Below are positions 10,701 through 21,388 of a DNA stretch of 64,000 nucleotides, piece by piece. The notes under the pieces were generated by a model, which worked only from the letters and a program-made list of their open reading frames with translations, was not told the DNA's origin and did not search any database. Each line of letters opens with the position of its first letter. Positions within the stretch are counted from its first letter, which is position 1. This DNA comes from Microstegium vimineum. Taxonomy: Eukaryota > Streptophyta > Magnoliopsida > Poales > Poaceae. The stretch lies in the NCBI GenBank assembly GCA_022036555.1, contig CM039119.1, positions 25,137,166 to 25,201,165 of the forward strand. Direction: 5' to 3'. Made by a program: the position numbers and the translations under genes.

Positions 10701-12600
10701 TCATGGCTCATGCGCTCCAATCTTATGATAATATGCAATTCGGTTCCTCTCACATATGATCTGTCAGGTTGATGCTTGGATCTAGATTTCATTTGTGCCC
10801 ATTCTCCTCTGTGAAAAAATTACTGGACAAATAAAAAAGAAGAGCACAAGACATTTTACCTGGAGCAAGAGCTGCAGTAGTCTATTTGTAAATGTATGAT
10901 TTGTCCTACCCTTATGTGAAAACGATATTTTAAAATATGTACCATAAAGTAATGCTAGGTTGGTTGATTTTAATTTTTTAATATGAAAGTGTTCAGGTCC
11001 AACACTTGATGATTTTATACAATGTCTGAAATAGGATTTTGTTAGAAACCATTTGATATTAGTTGGTTATTGACCCATTATAGAACTATACAAATTTCCT
11101 CCAGTATGCTAACTGATCCATTTTAGATTTTGTTGTATTAAACTAATAAGCTGGCAATGGTTCATTATTGATATTACTTGCAGCTATTATATTTACCTTA
11201 TGCAATTGACCAAGAGGATCAGTGATGTTGATGACCATAAGCAAAAGGTGGTATATTCGGAGGCACATAAGCTGATATTAGAGGAACAATTGTTAACTAT
11301 ATGTTGTACCAAGACAAAGCTACCTTCATCTGTTTGACTAGCATCATTGTGTTGTAAGTTGCTACAAATTCTATTATTTCATTCTCACTGAGGTAGAATT
11401 TTTGTCTAGGTACTTATTTGATTCATCATGGAATCTTCACTACATGAACCCAATTGTTATTCTTTCAGGCATACAAAGATGAGTGTGGAATTAATTTATT
11501 TATATGGTTGGTCTCATGGTCTAATTAATACACTTCTTTAGTAGCTTAGATTCCTGGCAGCTGATACTGAAAATATGTAGTGGGTTGATTCGAAGGTTTT
11601 GTAGATAAATGCGGTTGTTGTGTAGTTAAGTTCGCTTTATATTGGAATAGCCAAAATTGATGTTGATCCTTATTTTGGAAATTGGGTGAATCTTGGGCTT
11701 TATAATGGACCTATTAGTGACCATTCGTGTAGAGCTTTAACCTCATATTGCTACAAGTCCGTAGCTATGGTCATTGCAAATTTTAACCTTTTGAGAGCAA
11801 GATGTTCTGGTGGTAAATAATGTTTATTATTTTTTGGGGTCTGGAAATCACATATATCCAAGTTACTTTGACAAGTTTCAGTTCAATTTTGCTTGGTTAT
11901 GCTTAATGGCTTATGCATTTCTATGCTAATCAAATTGATACTCAGACGCTGATAATTTGAATATGTGTCTGTGCTACCATTTTTACATGTCTGATTTTTT
12001 GCCTCTAATATATGCTTCTTCATTTTTTGCCTCTAATATATGATTCTTCATTTTTTGTATTCCAGAGTGACAGTTGTGCATGGTAAATACCAGACTGGAG
12101 TTTACACACTGACCAATTGCAAAAGACGAGGAAATCACTTTTTATTTCAATTCTGTAACTGAGATGGACACATTTCCGGTTCCTTTACAAAATTATATAT
12201 TAAATTGCAATGTCTGATGTCTACATAATTACTTTGCTATTGCAAAGAAGAACATGATGCATCGGTCTATCTCTGTTGAAGTTGAATATGTTGGGGGCAT
12301 CGGTCTGTAGTTTTGGAACGAATGTCTGTTGTGCCAGTATGTATTGATTATTTGCATCCCTCTAACATGCTCACATGTACTAATGTCGTTGTGAATCATA
12401 TATAAATGGAATTCCATTTTGTCCTCGATACTGCTCTATAAGCATAGCCGAGTTAATCGTCATGGCTTGGAAACTATGCCACTTATGGCACATCTTTCTG
12501 TTAAGGTGAACTAAGACAACTGTAGGCTTTGGTTTTTTTGTCCCAAGTGCTTCCTCACTTTATTCCGATAGCATTTGGTTTCCTTTTTTATATAGTGAAT
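7731..12600. other. Long AT-rich non-coding stretch
   Basis: No frame of convincing length or composition occurs in nearly 5 kb. The sequence reads like intron or decayed transposon DNA, with polypyrimidine tracts and TTGCAG/TTTTAG acceptor-like sites but no exon with a conserved protein. Internal duplications are present, including one at 9524-9682 and 10311-10420. Given the Helitron-like terminus at 12658, it may be the body of a non-autonomous Helitron with captured intronic sequence. Confidence 0.4.
9524..9682. repeat. Diverged segmental duplication, copy 1 (copy 2 at 10311-10420)
   Basis: Both copies share, in order, TTGGTAGTTTxGCAGCT, GTGGC, TGTGGCTAGG, TATAACATGCAAATA, TATTTG and GAAATGAAAAxATATGGATATT. 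Copy 2 is shorter because of internal deletions. The offset of about 770 bp indicates an old direct duplication inside the non-coding block. Confidence 0.7.
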
Positions 12601-12616
12601 ATTAAATGTAATAGTA

Positions 12617-12658
12617 TTTTTGTGCCAAACCGCGCGCAAGGGCGCACATTATCTCTAG
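12617..12658 (+). mobile_element. Candidate Helitron 3' terminus
   Basis: The end consists of a short GC-rich inverted segment (GTGCC ... GCGCGCAAGGGCGCAC, 12622-12647) followed by ATTATCT and CTAG (12655-12658), then T. Plant Helitrons end with a small hairpin about 10 bp before CTRR and insert between A and T. No matching 5' TC terminus could be fixed by eye, so the length of the element is unknown, and the hairpin stem is imperfect. Confidence 0.45.
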
Positions 12659-12659
12659 T

Positions 12660-13150
12660 GAAAGCATAATGCAGGGTGTGGATCGGAACCAGCAGCCGCT
12701 ACGTACTACATTGAACTCCTGCACCTACAGATTGAGGTGCTTGTGAACATAGTTTGAGCAACTCTCTATATTCTTCTATCTTAATTAAAAATATCATCCT
12801 TTATTTCAGATTTCACACTGGCCTTGTAAAAGTGATGTATGTTGTATAACGTCCGATCTATCTTTATACAACGATCAAGTTATAAAAACATAACATTACT
12901 ATGTTTTGATTTTTCAAGATATATTGACTTTTTTCATTATTTTTAATAAAATTTTACGGTACTTGAAAATAACAGGAGCCCTCTGTTTCGTTAGATCTGA
13001 TGGTTTAAAAAAATAGAAGGAACCTAGTTGAAGGAACTTAAGTTGTGGACCGAACTAAAAATACGTGAACTTGGAACTGTTTTTTTTAATTAATTTGAAG
13101 GGTATAACAGTATTTTTATAGTCTAAGAAGCTACTTTACCTCTCTTATTA
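12660..13150. other. Unassigned spacer
   Basis: AT-rich DNA with no coding frame. GGATCGGAACCAGCAGCCGC at about 12680 and a stretch with several GGAACT/GGAACC strings (12970-13080) are the only notable features. Nothing is recognised. Confidence 0.4.
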
Positions 13151-14070
13151 CTATATGTGTGTTCTCCCCCGAGGCAACAGCAGAGTCCTCGCCCCCTTCG
13201 CACCCAACATCGTCCCCACCTGGTCTTTGTTCCTCGGAGCCGACGGACTATGCCCTAGCAGCCCTTGCCGTGCAGGAGCTTGCTCCAGCTGCTGCCACTG
13301 TCGACGCACCTCTGCCCTAAGTAAGCCTCGGAGAGCATACCCACATCCCTGCGATCTTCCCGCTCCTCAATCACGTTACATAGCTTCGAAACAGAGCCTC
13401 TCTCAAAAATCCGCCCATATGCCGCAATTCGAGGCGCTGCTGAAAGCTCCGGCGAACACGAGGTTTCAGGCATGTCCGAGCACAGCGCGAACATCCAAGC
13501 GCGTGCACACACAGAGCGCTGCGTTGGCACGAACACAAGCACCGGGTGTGTGGTCTGCTACATGCCTGCTCAGTCCTCTTTGATAGCATGGTGATGTCAC
13601 CATGTCATCATGCCTACACAATGTACTTTGAAGAAGGGTGGAGCTTCTCAGCGTAGGACGACCGACGACGACGAAACTTGTAGGCTCATCCCTCCCTCCT
13701 CCAAGCGTTGCGACACGGCCCAGTAGGGGCTCCTACCGCCACTCCTCCCTCGCCCTCTCCGTTGCCGCCACCGATTTGGAGTAGCACCGAGAGTCCCCAA
13801 AGCCATACGTGTTGGGCGGGCGAGCTCGTGGGACGTGGACTGGTTGGAGGAGCTAGACGCGGACCGCGTGGAGAAGGAGAAGGGGCAGAGCAGCTGGCGC
13901 AGCAGCAGCGGGGCGCGTCGGCGCGCGAGGCGCACAACCATGAGGAGCGAGAGCGACACGCATATGGCAGGACTGGGTGAGTGGGGCAGAGGTCGATGAC
14001 GCGCGAGATGTCAGATACGGCGGTCGATGGTGCTGTCGCGCGTGTTGGATTAGATCTCTAACCTTCAAAG
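13150..14070. other. GC-rich island, possible captured gene fragments
   Basis: Open frames overlap on both strands (for example plus 13155-13583 and minus 13648-13959), rich in Ala, Arg, Ser and Pro. None has a recognisable domain. Sharp composition edges against AT-rich neighbours suggest captured exon DNA, as in Pack-MULEs and Helitrons, but I could not find paired termini. Confidence 0.35.
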
Positions 14071-14230
14071 CTCACTGTTCGTGTCGGGACGAGGCAATAT
14101 GTAAGGGAAGGACGGTTGGGATTATGTATAGAAAAATACTTAACTATCCTTAATTATCTTTTGGGCTCCAAATAATTTTGACGTAAGGAACCGGTGGTTC
14201 CAACCAAGCACTGTAACAAAGCTCTTATTT

Positions 14231-15309
14231 TTAATTATAGGATTAAGTCTAATTTCAGCCCCTCAACTATTGTGTTGGTCTAATTTTAACCCTCAACTAC
14301 AAAACCGTCTAGTACTAGTACCCCAACTATCGAAACCATTCACTTTTAGTACCTAGATGGGTGCAAGGCTGTTTTGACCGACGTTGAGCGGTTTTGACCA
14401 CGTCACGCTAGCATTGACCGCCACATAGGACACCAAACTCCATCTCAGTGACATGTGGGTCCCGAGCATCATCCACTCATCCTATATATATATAGTAAAA
14501 TCATGTACTCTAGCCGGCGTTGAGCTTGAGCTTGAGCTAAGCCGCTGCGACGCCACTAGCCCTGTGAGCCGCCGCTGCCGTCCTGGCGGACGGTCCCACG
14601 GCGCAGCTCTTGCTCCTGGGCCCATCAGCGCCTTGGCCCTCTCCTAGCCGTCCAGCCGAACTCGCACGGGCTGTCCTCGTCGATCCGTCCGATGGCCACG
14701 CTCTGGCTCCGCAGGCCGGCACGGGTGGCCGCCCTGATGAGCTCCCACATGTCCTCGTCGGTGTTGCTACCCGCCGCCGAGCAGAAGAACCCGTGGCTCT
14801 GGCACCGCGACATCATCGCCACCAGACCCACGGGGCCCAGGCCTCCGCAGCCCCCGTCCCCGCGCACGCCACCATCCGGCTCACATACAGGTCCCACGCA
14901 CCGCCCTAGGATGGCCAGCGCGCGCGTCCCCCTGCTCACCGCCGGCGCGCCGCCGCCATGCATGGAACGATCTGCTGGCCTCGCGGGGGATCAACGTAGT
15001 ATATACGTACCGGTTTGCTTCTCGCTGTCTCGCTTTAGCGTAGCCCCATTCCTCCCCCAATGAGTGGATGACGCTCGTGCCCCATATGTCACTGAGATAG
15101 AGGTTGACGTCCTATGTGACGGTCAACACCAGCGTGGCGTGGTCAAAACCACTCAACATCGGTCAAAACAGTCTTGCATCCGTCTGGGTAATAAAAGTGA
15201 ATGGTTTTGATAGTTGAGGTACCGGTACTAGATGGTTTTGTAGCTGAGGGTTAAAATTAGACCGACACAATAGTTGATGGGCTATAAGTGCACTTAATCC
15301 TTAATTATA
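14231..15309. mobile_element. Mutator-like element (Pack-MULE type) with 9-bp target duplication
   Basis: The element spans 14240-15300 (1061 bp). It is flanked by perfect 9-bp copies of TTAATTATA (14231-14239 and 15301-15309), the length typical of MULE insertions. Terminal inverted repeats of about 240 bp (14240-14480 and 15060-15300) begin GGATTAAGT and share phrases such as CAACTATTGTGT, TTAGACC, GGTCAAAAC and CATCCACTCAT. Between them lies about 580 bp of GC-rich DNA unlike the AT-rich repeats, with no transposase. That is the structure of a Pack-MULE carrying a captured host fragment. Confidence 0.9.
14625..14963 (-). pseudogene. Captured GC-rich gene fragment inside the MULE
   Basis: A 112-residue minus-strand frame occupies most of the MULE interior. 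It has evenly spaced cysteines and the phrases CVGPVCEPDGG, SRCQSHGFFCSA and EDMWELIRAATRAGLRSQS. The composition looks like real coding sequence, unlike shadow frames elsewhere, but I do not recognise the family. As cargo of a Pack-MULE it is expected to lack its own promoter and the rest of the parental gene. The plus-strand frames at the same place are probably antisense shadows. Confidence 0.45.
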
Positions 15310-16096
15310 TTAGATACATGGACGCTCTGGAGCAGGAGCTTGATTTATCCTCGCGCTCTCGGTTTTGAGTGCGTCGCCCCCACCTCCTTGTGCTCCACCT
15401 GGCCGAGACCTATCTCTGTGTGCTCGTTGAGGCCAAAGTCACGCTACTAGTAGCTTAGTTGCTGCCCACTGGATTCGTGCTCTTTAAGCTCACAATCTAG
15501 CTAACAACTAGTTTAGTAGTTTTTTTTTACCTTGCTAATTTTTAGATACAGCTAACAAGTTCTGGTTCATCAAGTAGGCACTTCGGAGTCATCGATAAAA
15601 TTGGATTATGGGTGCAGTTCCACGACGTACCAATACTCTTTTGATGACGCAGACCTTTGTAATGGTGATTGCTAAGAAAATCAGTAAGGATATTGTCCAC
15701 GTGGGCTCTAAAGACTGTAGATTTTTTACGCTGATGTTTCTACCATAGGACGCTCTGCATGTTTCCCTATCCGCTTGAACTTATTAGCCCAGTGTTTTTC
15801 TTAGCCGATGAGGTATGGTAAGTGGCTTCGACAGCCTCCGCTGAGGAAGGATGCTCTGAAAAAGAGCCAGATTCCAACGGTGGATAGCAAGTGAAGCGGT
15901 CTCTAAATTTTTCGAGAACCCAACGGGAGAGAGTGCTTGCGGCCTCGGGTCACACCAGGACGCATTAGGGAAGGAGACTGAGGTTCTACAACATTCAGAC
16001 TTTCGCCGCAATAGAGAGGGGGAGATAATTTAGGCTACACCAAAGCTACTGGGAGTAGAGGGTGGGGCTTTGTTGCCGGGACCACCAATGACTTAG
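15310..16096. other. Unassigned stretch, balanced composition
   Basis: No gene is recognised. The part at about 15720-16020 has balanced base composition and an open minus-strand frame of 75 residues (15784-16011, ending LSKPLTIPHRLRKTLG) that looks less random than its surroundings and unlike transposon DNA. An organellar (mitochondrial) origin is possible but I cannot support it from memory. It ends at the target site of the outer gypsy element (CACAC, 16097-16101). Confidence 0.3.
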
Positions 16097-16214
16097 CACA
16101 CTATTGACACCAAAGGTGGCAAACAGAAAAAGACCGTAAACATACGGTTGTCAAGTGTAGCTTTTACTGGGAGTATTCCAGGTATCGTATTTTGCACAGG
16201 GAACGAGAAGTGAG

Positions 16215-17465
16215 TGAAGAAGAATATAATTGGTGGAATATTAGATATATTGTATTGGGCCTCATGGGCTGATTATATAGGGTACATAGGACTAACACCT
16301 CTTGTGGCTAGACAATATGGTAATATTCCTATTACTCTAACACCCCCGCAGTCACAGCGGGAGCGCTACAGACGGTGAGACTGGAAAAGAAGCTGACAAG
16401 CTAACATCTCCCTGCAGTCATAACAGTCGATGCGTCGCATATGCTGTGGATGGAGAAGAAGCCAATGAGTCCTCGTGCAAGATGATAGCCCCTTAGTGTC
16501 GAAGTAGCCGAGGTTGAGGTGGACGTGGTCGAAGGCGTGGAGGAGGTGCGGATCCAAGGCGTCAATGGAGGCACACGAGTGCACAAAATCAGCAGCTTCT
16601 TGTTGACATGTTCAGCAGAACGATGAGCCGATTAGATGACGAAGGTAGATGGTGCAGCTTGGACGTGTCAACAAACGCACAGGCATCTTCCTTTAGCAAC
16701 ACCAGTGGCGGTGTCCGCGAGCTTGCGGCAGTCGGCGCAAACTTGGATCGAGAGCCAGCGTGACGAGGACCGGCAGAACGGGTGGCGCTACCGCCTGAAA
16801 AGGGCGGCGACACCAGCGGTGATGGCGTGACCACGAGCGTCGGCACNNNNNNNNNNNNNNNNNNNNNNNNNNNNNNNNNNNNNNNNNNNNNNNNNNNNNN
16901 NNNNNNNNNNNNNNNNNNNNNNNNNNNNNNNNNNNNNNNNNNNNNNGAGCGTCGGCACTGCAGCCTAGGAGGGCACAACGACAACCTCATCCTCAGGAGT
17001 GTTGACGACGATGCAGCAACGAACGACAGGGCGACGCAATCCGATCTCTAATCGGGAAAAGAAAAATCCATGCGACGAAGATCGGGAAGGTATCGACGAC
17101 GACTGACGACGAACCCGGGAACGAGGTGGCGACGGCCCGACGATGAGTCCGGGGACGAGCGGCGACGACGACGGGAGATCCGATCTGCTGCGCGACAACG
17201 ACGATGGCAGCCGGATCAATAGGATTGGGCGCCTAAATAGGGGCGCTGCCCCCGGCGGAGATCGATCCCTCCCCAGGGGCGCGCGGCGGAAGCGGCGACG
17301 GCTAGGTCTAGGATCTAAACCTAGGCGAAAGATACCATGAAGGAGAATATAATTGGTGGAATATTAGATATATTGCATTGGGACTCATAGGCTGATTATA
17401 TAGGGTACATAGGACTAACACCTCTTGTGGCTAGACAATATGGTACTATTTCTATTACTCTAACA
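16215..17465. mobile_element. TRIM (miniature LTR retrotransposon) nested in gypsy-1 LTR
   Basis: Two 128-bp direct repeats (16215-16342 and 17338-17465) start TGAAG and end ACTCTAACA, differing at only a few sites. Both outer sides carry GTGAG (16210-16214 and 17466-17470), a 5-bp target duplication inside the host LTR. The interior of about 1 kb is GC-rich with no gag or pol, so the element must depend on others. The LTR is followed directly by CCCCCGCAGTCACAGCGGG in place of a standard tRNA-Met primer site. The interior contains the 100-N gap. Confidence 0.92.
16847..16946. other. Assembly gap of exactly 100 N
   Basis: The run of N has the conventional placeholder length. The 12 bases before it (GAGCGTCGGCAC, 16835-16846) are repeated directly after it (16947-16958), so the two contig ends probably overlap and the true gap may be zero or negative. 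Open frames reported across it are meaningless. Confidence 0.95.
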
Positions 17466-18354
17466 GTGAGTTAACTAGGAAGATGGATATGTCCTATGAT
17501 GGATCAAGGGAGACTATGATAACTGGGTTGAGAGGTTCGATATAGCTAAAATATCTAACAAGGTATAGCTGGTTATACTGGCTTTATCAGCCCTTCTCTT
17601 GCAGGAGGCGATGGGATAGATCAGAAAGAGGGCAAACCTTTAACCGGACCGCGCCATCATGTTGTATTGAGGCCCTACCTTTTAAGAACTTATCTTACAC
17701 ATGGGGTGGAATACGAAGACTAGATAGGGTTGTCCCTTCCTACTAGCATCCACTGACTTTCCGTGCGATAAGCGGTTTACAAAGGTAAGATTGAGCTTAG
17801 ACACCACGTCTACACTTATCTTACTACTTTAACCTTGGCCTAAGATTAAAACACTTCACTCAGAGCAAAACGATGAACCAACGCGAAAAGTTGTATAACA
17901 GCTAAACCAGATTTAGAATACTAAATACTATAAAGAACTCGAAAGAAGTCACTTACAAGAGATGAACTTACAAGAGACTTGCATCCGCCGAAGAAGAACT
18001 CCGAAGAAGATTCCTGACAGGCCTGGGGCTTTCTCCAGAAGACTTCCTTCACTCTCCTCCAACAAGCTTAGCACTACTAGAGAGCTCCACTAAGAGACTA
18101 AGGAGTAGTGTTTCTCCAATGAGGCATGAATGATAAGGGAGCTCTAGGGGTCTATTTATAGCTAGAGGTGGAGTAAGGGCTACTCCGGTGCCACGTCAGC
18201 GATCCGCGTCACCTTCAGCAACCACCGTAGGATCAAACCGAGCTCAGAACCGCCTTTGAGTGGATGGTATTGATTTCCAGCATGTGGGGAGTAAGTGAGG
18301 CGGTTGTGGGTGTTGGAACCGCCATAGGGGCGGTCGACCGACCCCCTATCGGCC

Positions 18355-19559
18355 TGTTGAAAGTGCAATCAAGCCCTAAGTGGGTTTTGGTGTTGATGAC
18401 CGCTTAATTCAAGAACTAATGAGATCTGATGAGATGACAAGCAGGTAAGAACAAAAAGAGAAAGATATAGAGAAGGTGGAGGTACCCCAATTCTTATGGT
18501 GGCTTCTCTACTCATCAAAGGTTTAAATTCATTTATGGTTTGAATTTGAGTATACGTATGCCGTACTATTAAGGGGGATTCTAGTGCTGTTTGGTCAGAT
18601 GTGAATCACATGTTCAAATCTCTATCTCAGACATGCACTCAGCTAGCTCAGTGTTAAGTCCAAAATCCAGATCCAGCCGACACACTGAGCTAGGGTGGCA
18701 GTGCTGCCCTCTATTTCCAGCAGTTTTCCTTGACTATAAATACCCGCTGGAACGGTCTCCACCTCACCAATTTTAGTACCCCTTCGTCTTCCTCCGAATC
18801 CGACCGTTTGAAACAGAGCTCTCTCTCCCTCTCTCTCTCACTCCATTGTTGACCTTCAACCTCCAAGCAATCCCATACTTCCAACCATAGATTCTTGAGG
18901 GAAAAGGCAGCAAAACACTCCTAGAGAGCGGAGCTACTACTTCCCAAAGTCTAAGAGCTTGTGGTTCTCGTTTGGCCGGCGGTGCTAGGGTTTGTTACCC
19001 TTGGAGCTTGCTCCTAGCTGGCTAGGCGTCACCCTAGAGCTTGCCCCTCGCTTGTGGCAGCCTTGGGAGGTTTGTAATCGTTGTGTGAAGATAAGAGATT
19101 ACCCCTCATCTCAAGGATTCACTTCCTTGACTTGAGATTGAGTTGGAGTTGCAAAGCTCCAAGCCTTTGTGGCACCTCAACAACGTGGACTTAGGAAAGC
19201 CTTGGTGGCGAGCTGAACCACGGGATAAATCATTGTGTCTTGTGTGCTGGTCCCCTAGGGTTTGATTCTTGCAATATATCTTGTGTTAGGGTTTGTGTTG
19301 GTGATTCGAGGAAAGAAAGCACTTCTATGGTAACCAGTCTTCGAACTGGTTCTTGTGTTGATTTTGCAGGGAAGGACTCATCTTGGTACCTAGTTTCTCC
19401 CTGCCAAACCTCATCTCATTCTGCTTATTATTTGTAGGCCAGCAGTGTTGCCCTCTATAGGCTGGCAGTGCCACCCTGGTGTTTGACATTTGTTTGAAGT
19501 GATTTTTGACAGGCCTATTCACCCCCCTCTAGGATATTTACCCTTCCAGAGATCCTACA
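18355..19559 (+). repeat. Copia-1 5' LTR
   Basis: It begins TGTTGAAAGTGCAATCAAG and ends CTACA next to the primer site; 1205 bp. A TATA box (TATAAATA, about 18736) lies downstream of a palindromic GGCAGTGCTGCC motif (about 18697). A related GGCAGTGCCACC occurs near 19467. The segment CACCCCCCTCTAGG just before the end is typical of this copia lineage. Confidence 0.85.
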
Positions 19560-19561
19560 AG

Positions 19562-19573
19562 TGGTATCAAAGC
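19562..19573 (+). other. Primer-binding site of copia-1
   Basis: TGGTATCAAAGC lies 2 bp after the LTR end. It differs at one position from the common TGGTATCAGAGC complement of initiator tRNA-Met that primes plant copia reverse transcription. Confidence 0.9.
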
Positions 19574-19607
19574 TTGGATACTTCGTATACGCTTCACCAC
19601 GTGAAGT

Positions 19608-21213
19608 ATGGAAACGGGTCAAGGTTTGGGGGTGCCTCAAGTTGGTGGGGCAGCAGACAAGGTGATAGTGGAAGATGGGAGTAGCAGCAACCTATCCGAG
19701 TCAAGCTACTCCCCACTTCCCACTGCCAATCCCACCGACGTGGATAAGCTACAAGCAAAGAAAGAAAGAAGAGCACTTAGAGAAAAGAAAAGAGAAGAGA
19801 AAAGAAAAGAAGAGAAGAAAGAAAGAAAAGAAGAGAGAAGACTCAAGAGAGAAGAAAGAGTCAAGAGAAGGGCGGCAAGAGCGAAGAAGGAAGAAAAGAA
19901 GACCAAGGATGCTTCATCTAGTGAGCTATCAAGTAGCTCGGATGATGGTGATAATGATGCATCCTACTATGACTCCAAGGGTGGAAAGAAGAAGAAGGAG
20001 AAGGATGATGGCAGTAGCAACAACAAGAAAAAGTACTCCGCCGTCTCTTTCAACTATTCTTATTTGATTAACCGAGACCGTAAGTCTTTTGTAAATGTTC
20101 CCACCGGCAAGTTACCTCATTTCGATGGGACTAACTTTGCTAAGTGGAAGCATTTGATGAAGTCTTACCTTATTGGTCTTCACCCCGGTCTTTGGAAGAT
20201 TATTGTGAAGGGTGTGCAGGTGCCAGAGGATCCCGAAGAGCCAACAAATGAGGAGATGATCGATGTCCATCTCAATGCTCAAGCCACTAGCATCCTTCTT
20301 AGTGCCTTGGATGGAAATGAGTACAGTAGAGTGATGAATGTGGATGTGGCCAAGAAAATTTGGGAAACCCTACACCTAGCTCATGAAGGTGTAGATAAGG
20401 TTAGAAAGGCAAAGATTGACTTGATGATGGCCACGCTCAATTGGTTTGTGATTGTGGATGGTGAAGGTGCCCAAGAGATGTTTGACCGTTTGATGACCAT
20501 GGTCGGCAAGATTAGAGGATATGGTTGTGAGGAGCTTGATGATCACAAGGTGGTGAAAATCATGTTGGAAGCTTACTCACCGAGGAATGAGACCGTGGTC
20601 ATGTTGATTAGAGATAAGAAGAAGTTTGAGCACTTCACTCCAAATGATGTGCTTGGAAGATTGTTGACCTTTGACATGCAAAGAGAGGAAGCAAATGAAA
20701 GAAGAAAGCTTGGAGAGTTGCAATCAAAGCTTGATGGCATGAAGATCAAGGATGTGGCTCTCAAGTCAAGCAAGGCAATCAAGAAGAGCTTCCCAAGCAA
20801 GAAAGAGGGCAGCAAGCAAGCATCTACAAGCAAGCCCAAGAAAAAGAAGCAAGTGCAACAATAAGATGACTCCACTTCTTCCTCAAGTGATGATGAAGAT
20901 GATGGGGCTGATTTTGAAGAGATCAAAGACATGGCCTTCTTCATCAAGAAGTACAACAAGGGCTTGAAGCAAAATGGGTACAAGTTTGTGAAGAGAAGGT
21001 TCCCTAGCAAGAAGAAGAGAACTTGCTACAATTGTGGTAGCACCGAGCACTTTATTGCTAAGTGCCCGAATGATAAGAAAGATGGCTTCCACAAGAAAGA
21101 AAGACAAGATGGCAAGTTTGAGAACAAGAGAAGGTTCAAGCAAGTGGGTGAAGCCCACATTGGCCATGAGTGGGATTCATCACTAGAGAGCCAAAGTGAT
21201 GAGGATGAGAAGC
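19608..21213 (+). pseudogene. Copia-1 gag, N-terminal part, with premature stop
   Basis: The frame starts with ATG 19608 and reads a Lys/Glu/Arg-rich N-terminus, a Ser/Asp stretch, then the gag (UBN2-type) domain including FDGTNFAKWKHLMKSYLIG and LHLAHEGVDKVRKAKIDLM. A TAA at 20862-20864 ends the 418-residue frame, but the same frame continues after it without other damage through a zinc knuckle (CYNCGSTEHFIAKC, about 21021-21064). The stop is therefore a single point change. Gag builds the virus-like particle and the knuckle binds RNA. The gene is then interrupted by plastid DNA from about 21220. Confidence 0.9.
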
Positions 21214-21219
21214 TTGGTT

Positions 21220-21388
21220 ATTTACGATGTACGATGATCCCTGTTAAGCATCCATGGCTGAATGGTTAAAGCGCCCAACTCATAATTGGTAAATTTGTGG
21301 GTTCAATTCCTGCTGGATGCACGCGAACGGGAACGGTCTATTGGAACTGGCTCTCTATCCATGGAATCTCATCCATCATCCATACATG
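21220..21388 (+). other. Plastid DNA insertion (NUPT) within copia-1 gag
   Basis: About 165 bp match the grass plastid region around trnI-CAU as I remember it: CGATGATCCCTGTTAAGCAT upstream of the tRNA, and CACGCGAACGGGAACGGTC and CCATGGAATCTCATCCATC downstream. Gag coding resumes at about 21389 with an IAIQEPSSTPKFF phrase typical of this lineage. Exact edges are uncertain by a few bases. The insert shifts the gag frame. Plastid capture by a retrotransposon or break repair with plastid filler DNA are both possible. Confidence 0.85.
21248..21321 (+). tRNA. trnI-CAU: Plastid-derived tRNA-Ile(CAU), trnI-CAU copy
   Basis: The 74-nt sequence has acceptor stem GCATCCA pairing with TGGATGC, a D-loop with GGCTGAATGGTTAAA, anticodon CAT in CCAACTCATAATTGG, and a T-arm around GGGTTCAATTCC. 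It ends with discriminator A and no encoded CCA, as in plastid genes. In plastids the C of CAU is modified to lysidine to read AUA. As a nuclear copy inside a retrotransposon it is probably not a functional tRNA gene. An internal promoter (A and B boxes) could still attract RNA polymerase III, which is untested. Confidence 0.9.

Larger units (their letters stand above)
16102..18354 (-). repeat. gypsy-1 left (3') LTR, split by a TRIM and cut by copia-1
   Basis: Segments 16102-16214 and 17466-18354 align with 45407-46403 of the right LTR: both begin xxTTGAC and CCAAAGGTGGCAAAC, and share TATTCCAGGTATCGTATTTT and GATGGATATGTCCTATGAT. Together they supply about 997 of 1249 bp. The remaining 250 bp are missing because copia-1 begins at 18355. 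TATTTATAG at about 18150 is the TATA box read on the minus strand. Confidence 0.85.

Noticed and set aside
13155..13959. Overlapping 83-142-codon frames on both strands
   Set aside because: No recognisable domain, low-complexity composition, no consistent start or splice context.
16589..17051. Frames running across the run of N
   Set aside because: They exist only because N is not read as a stop; the gap makes them meaningless.
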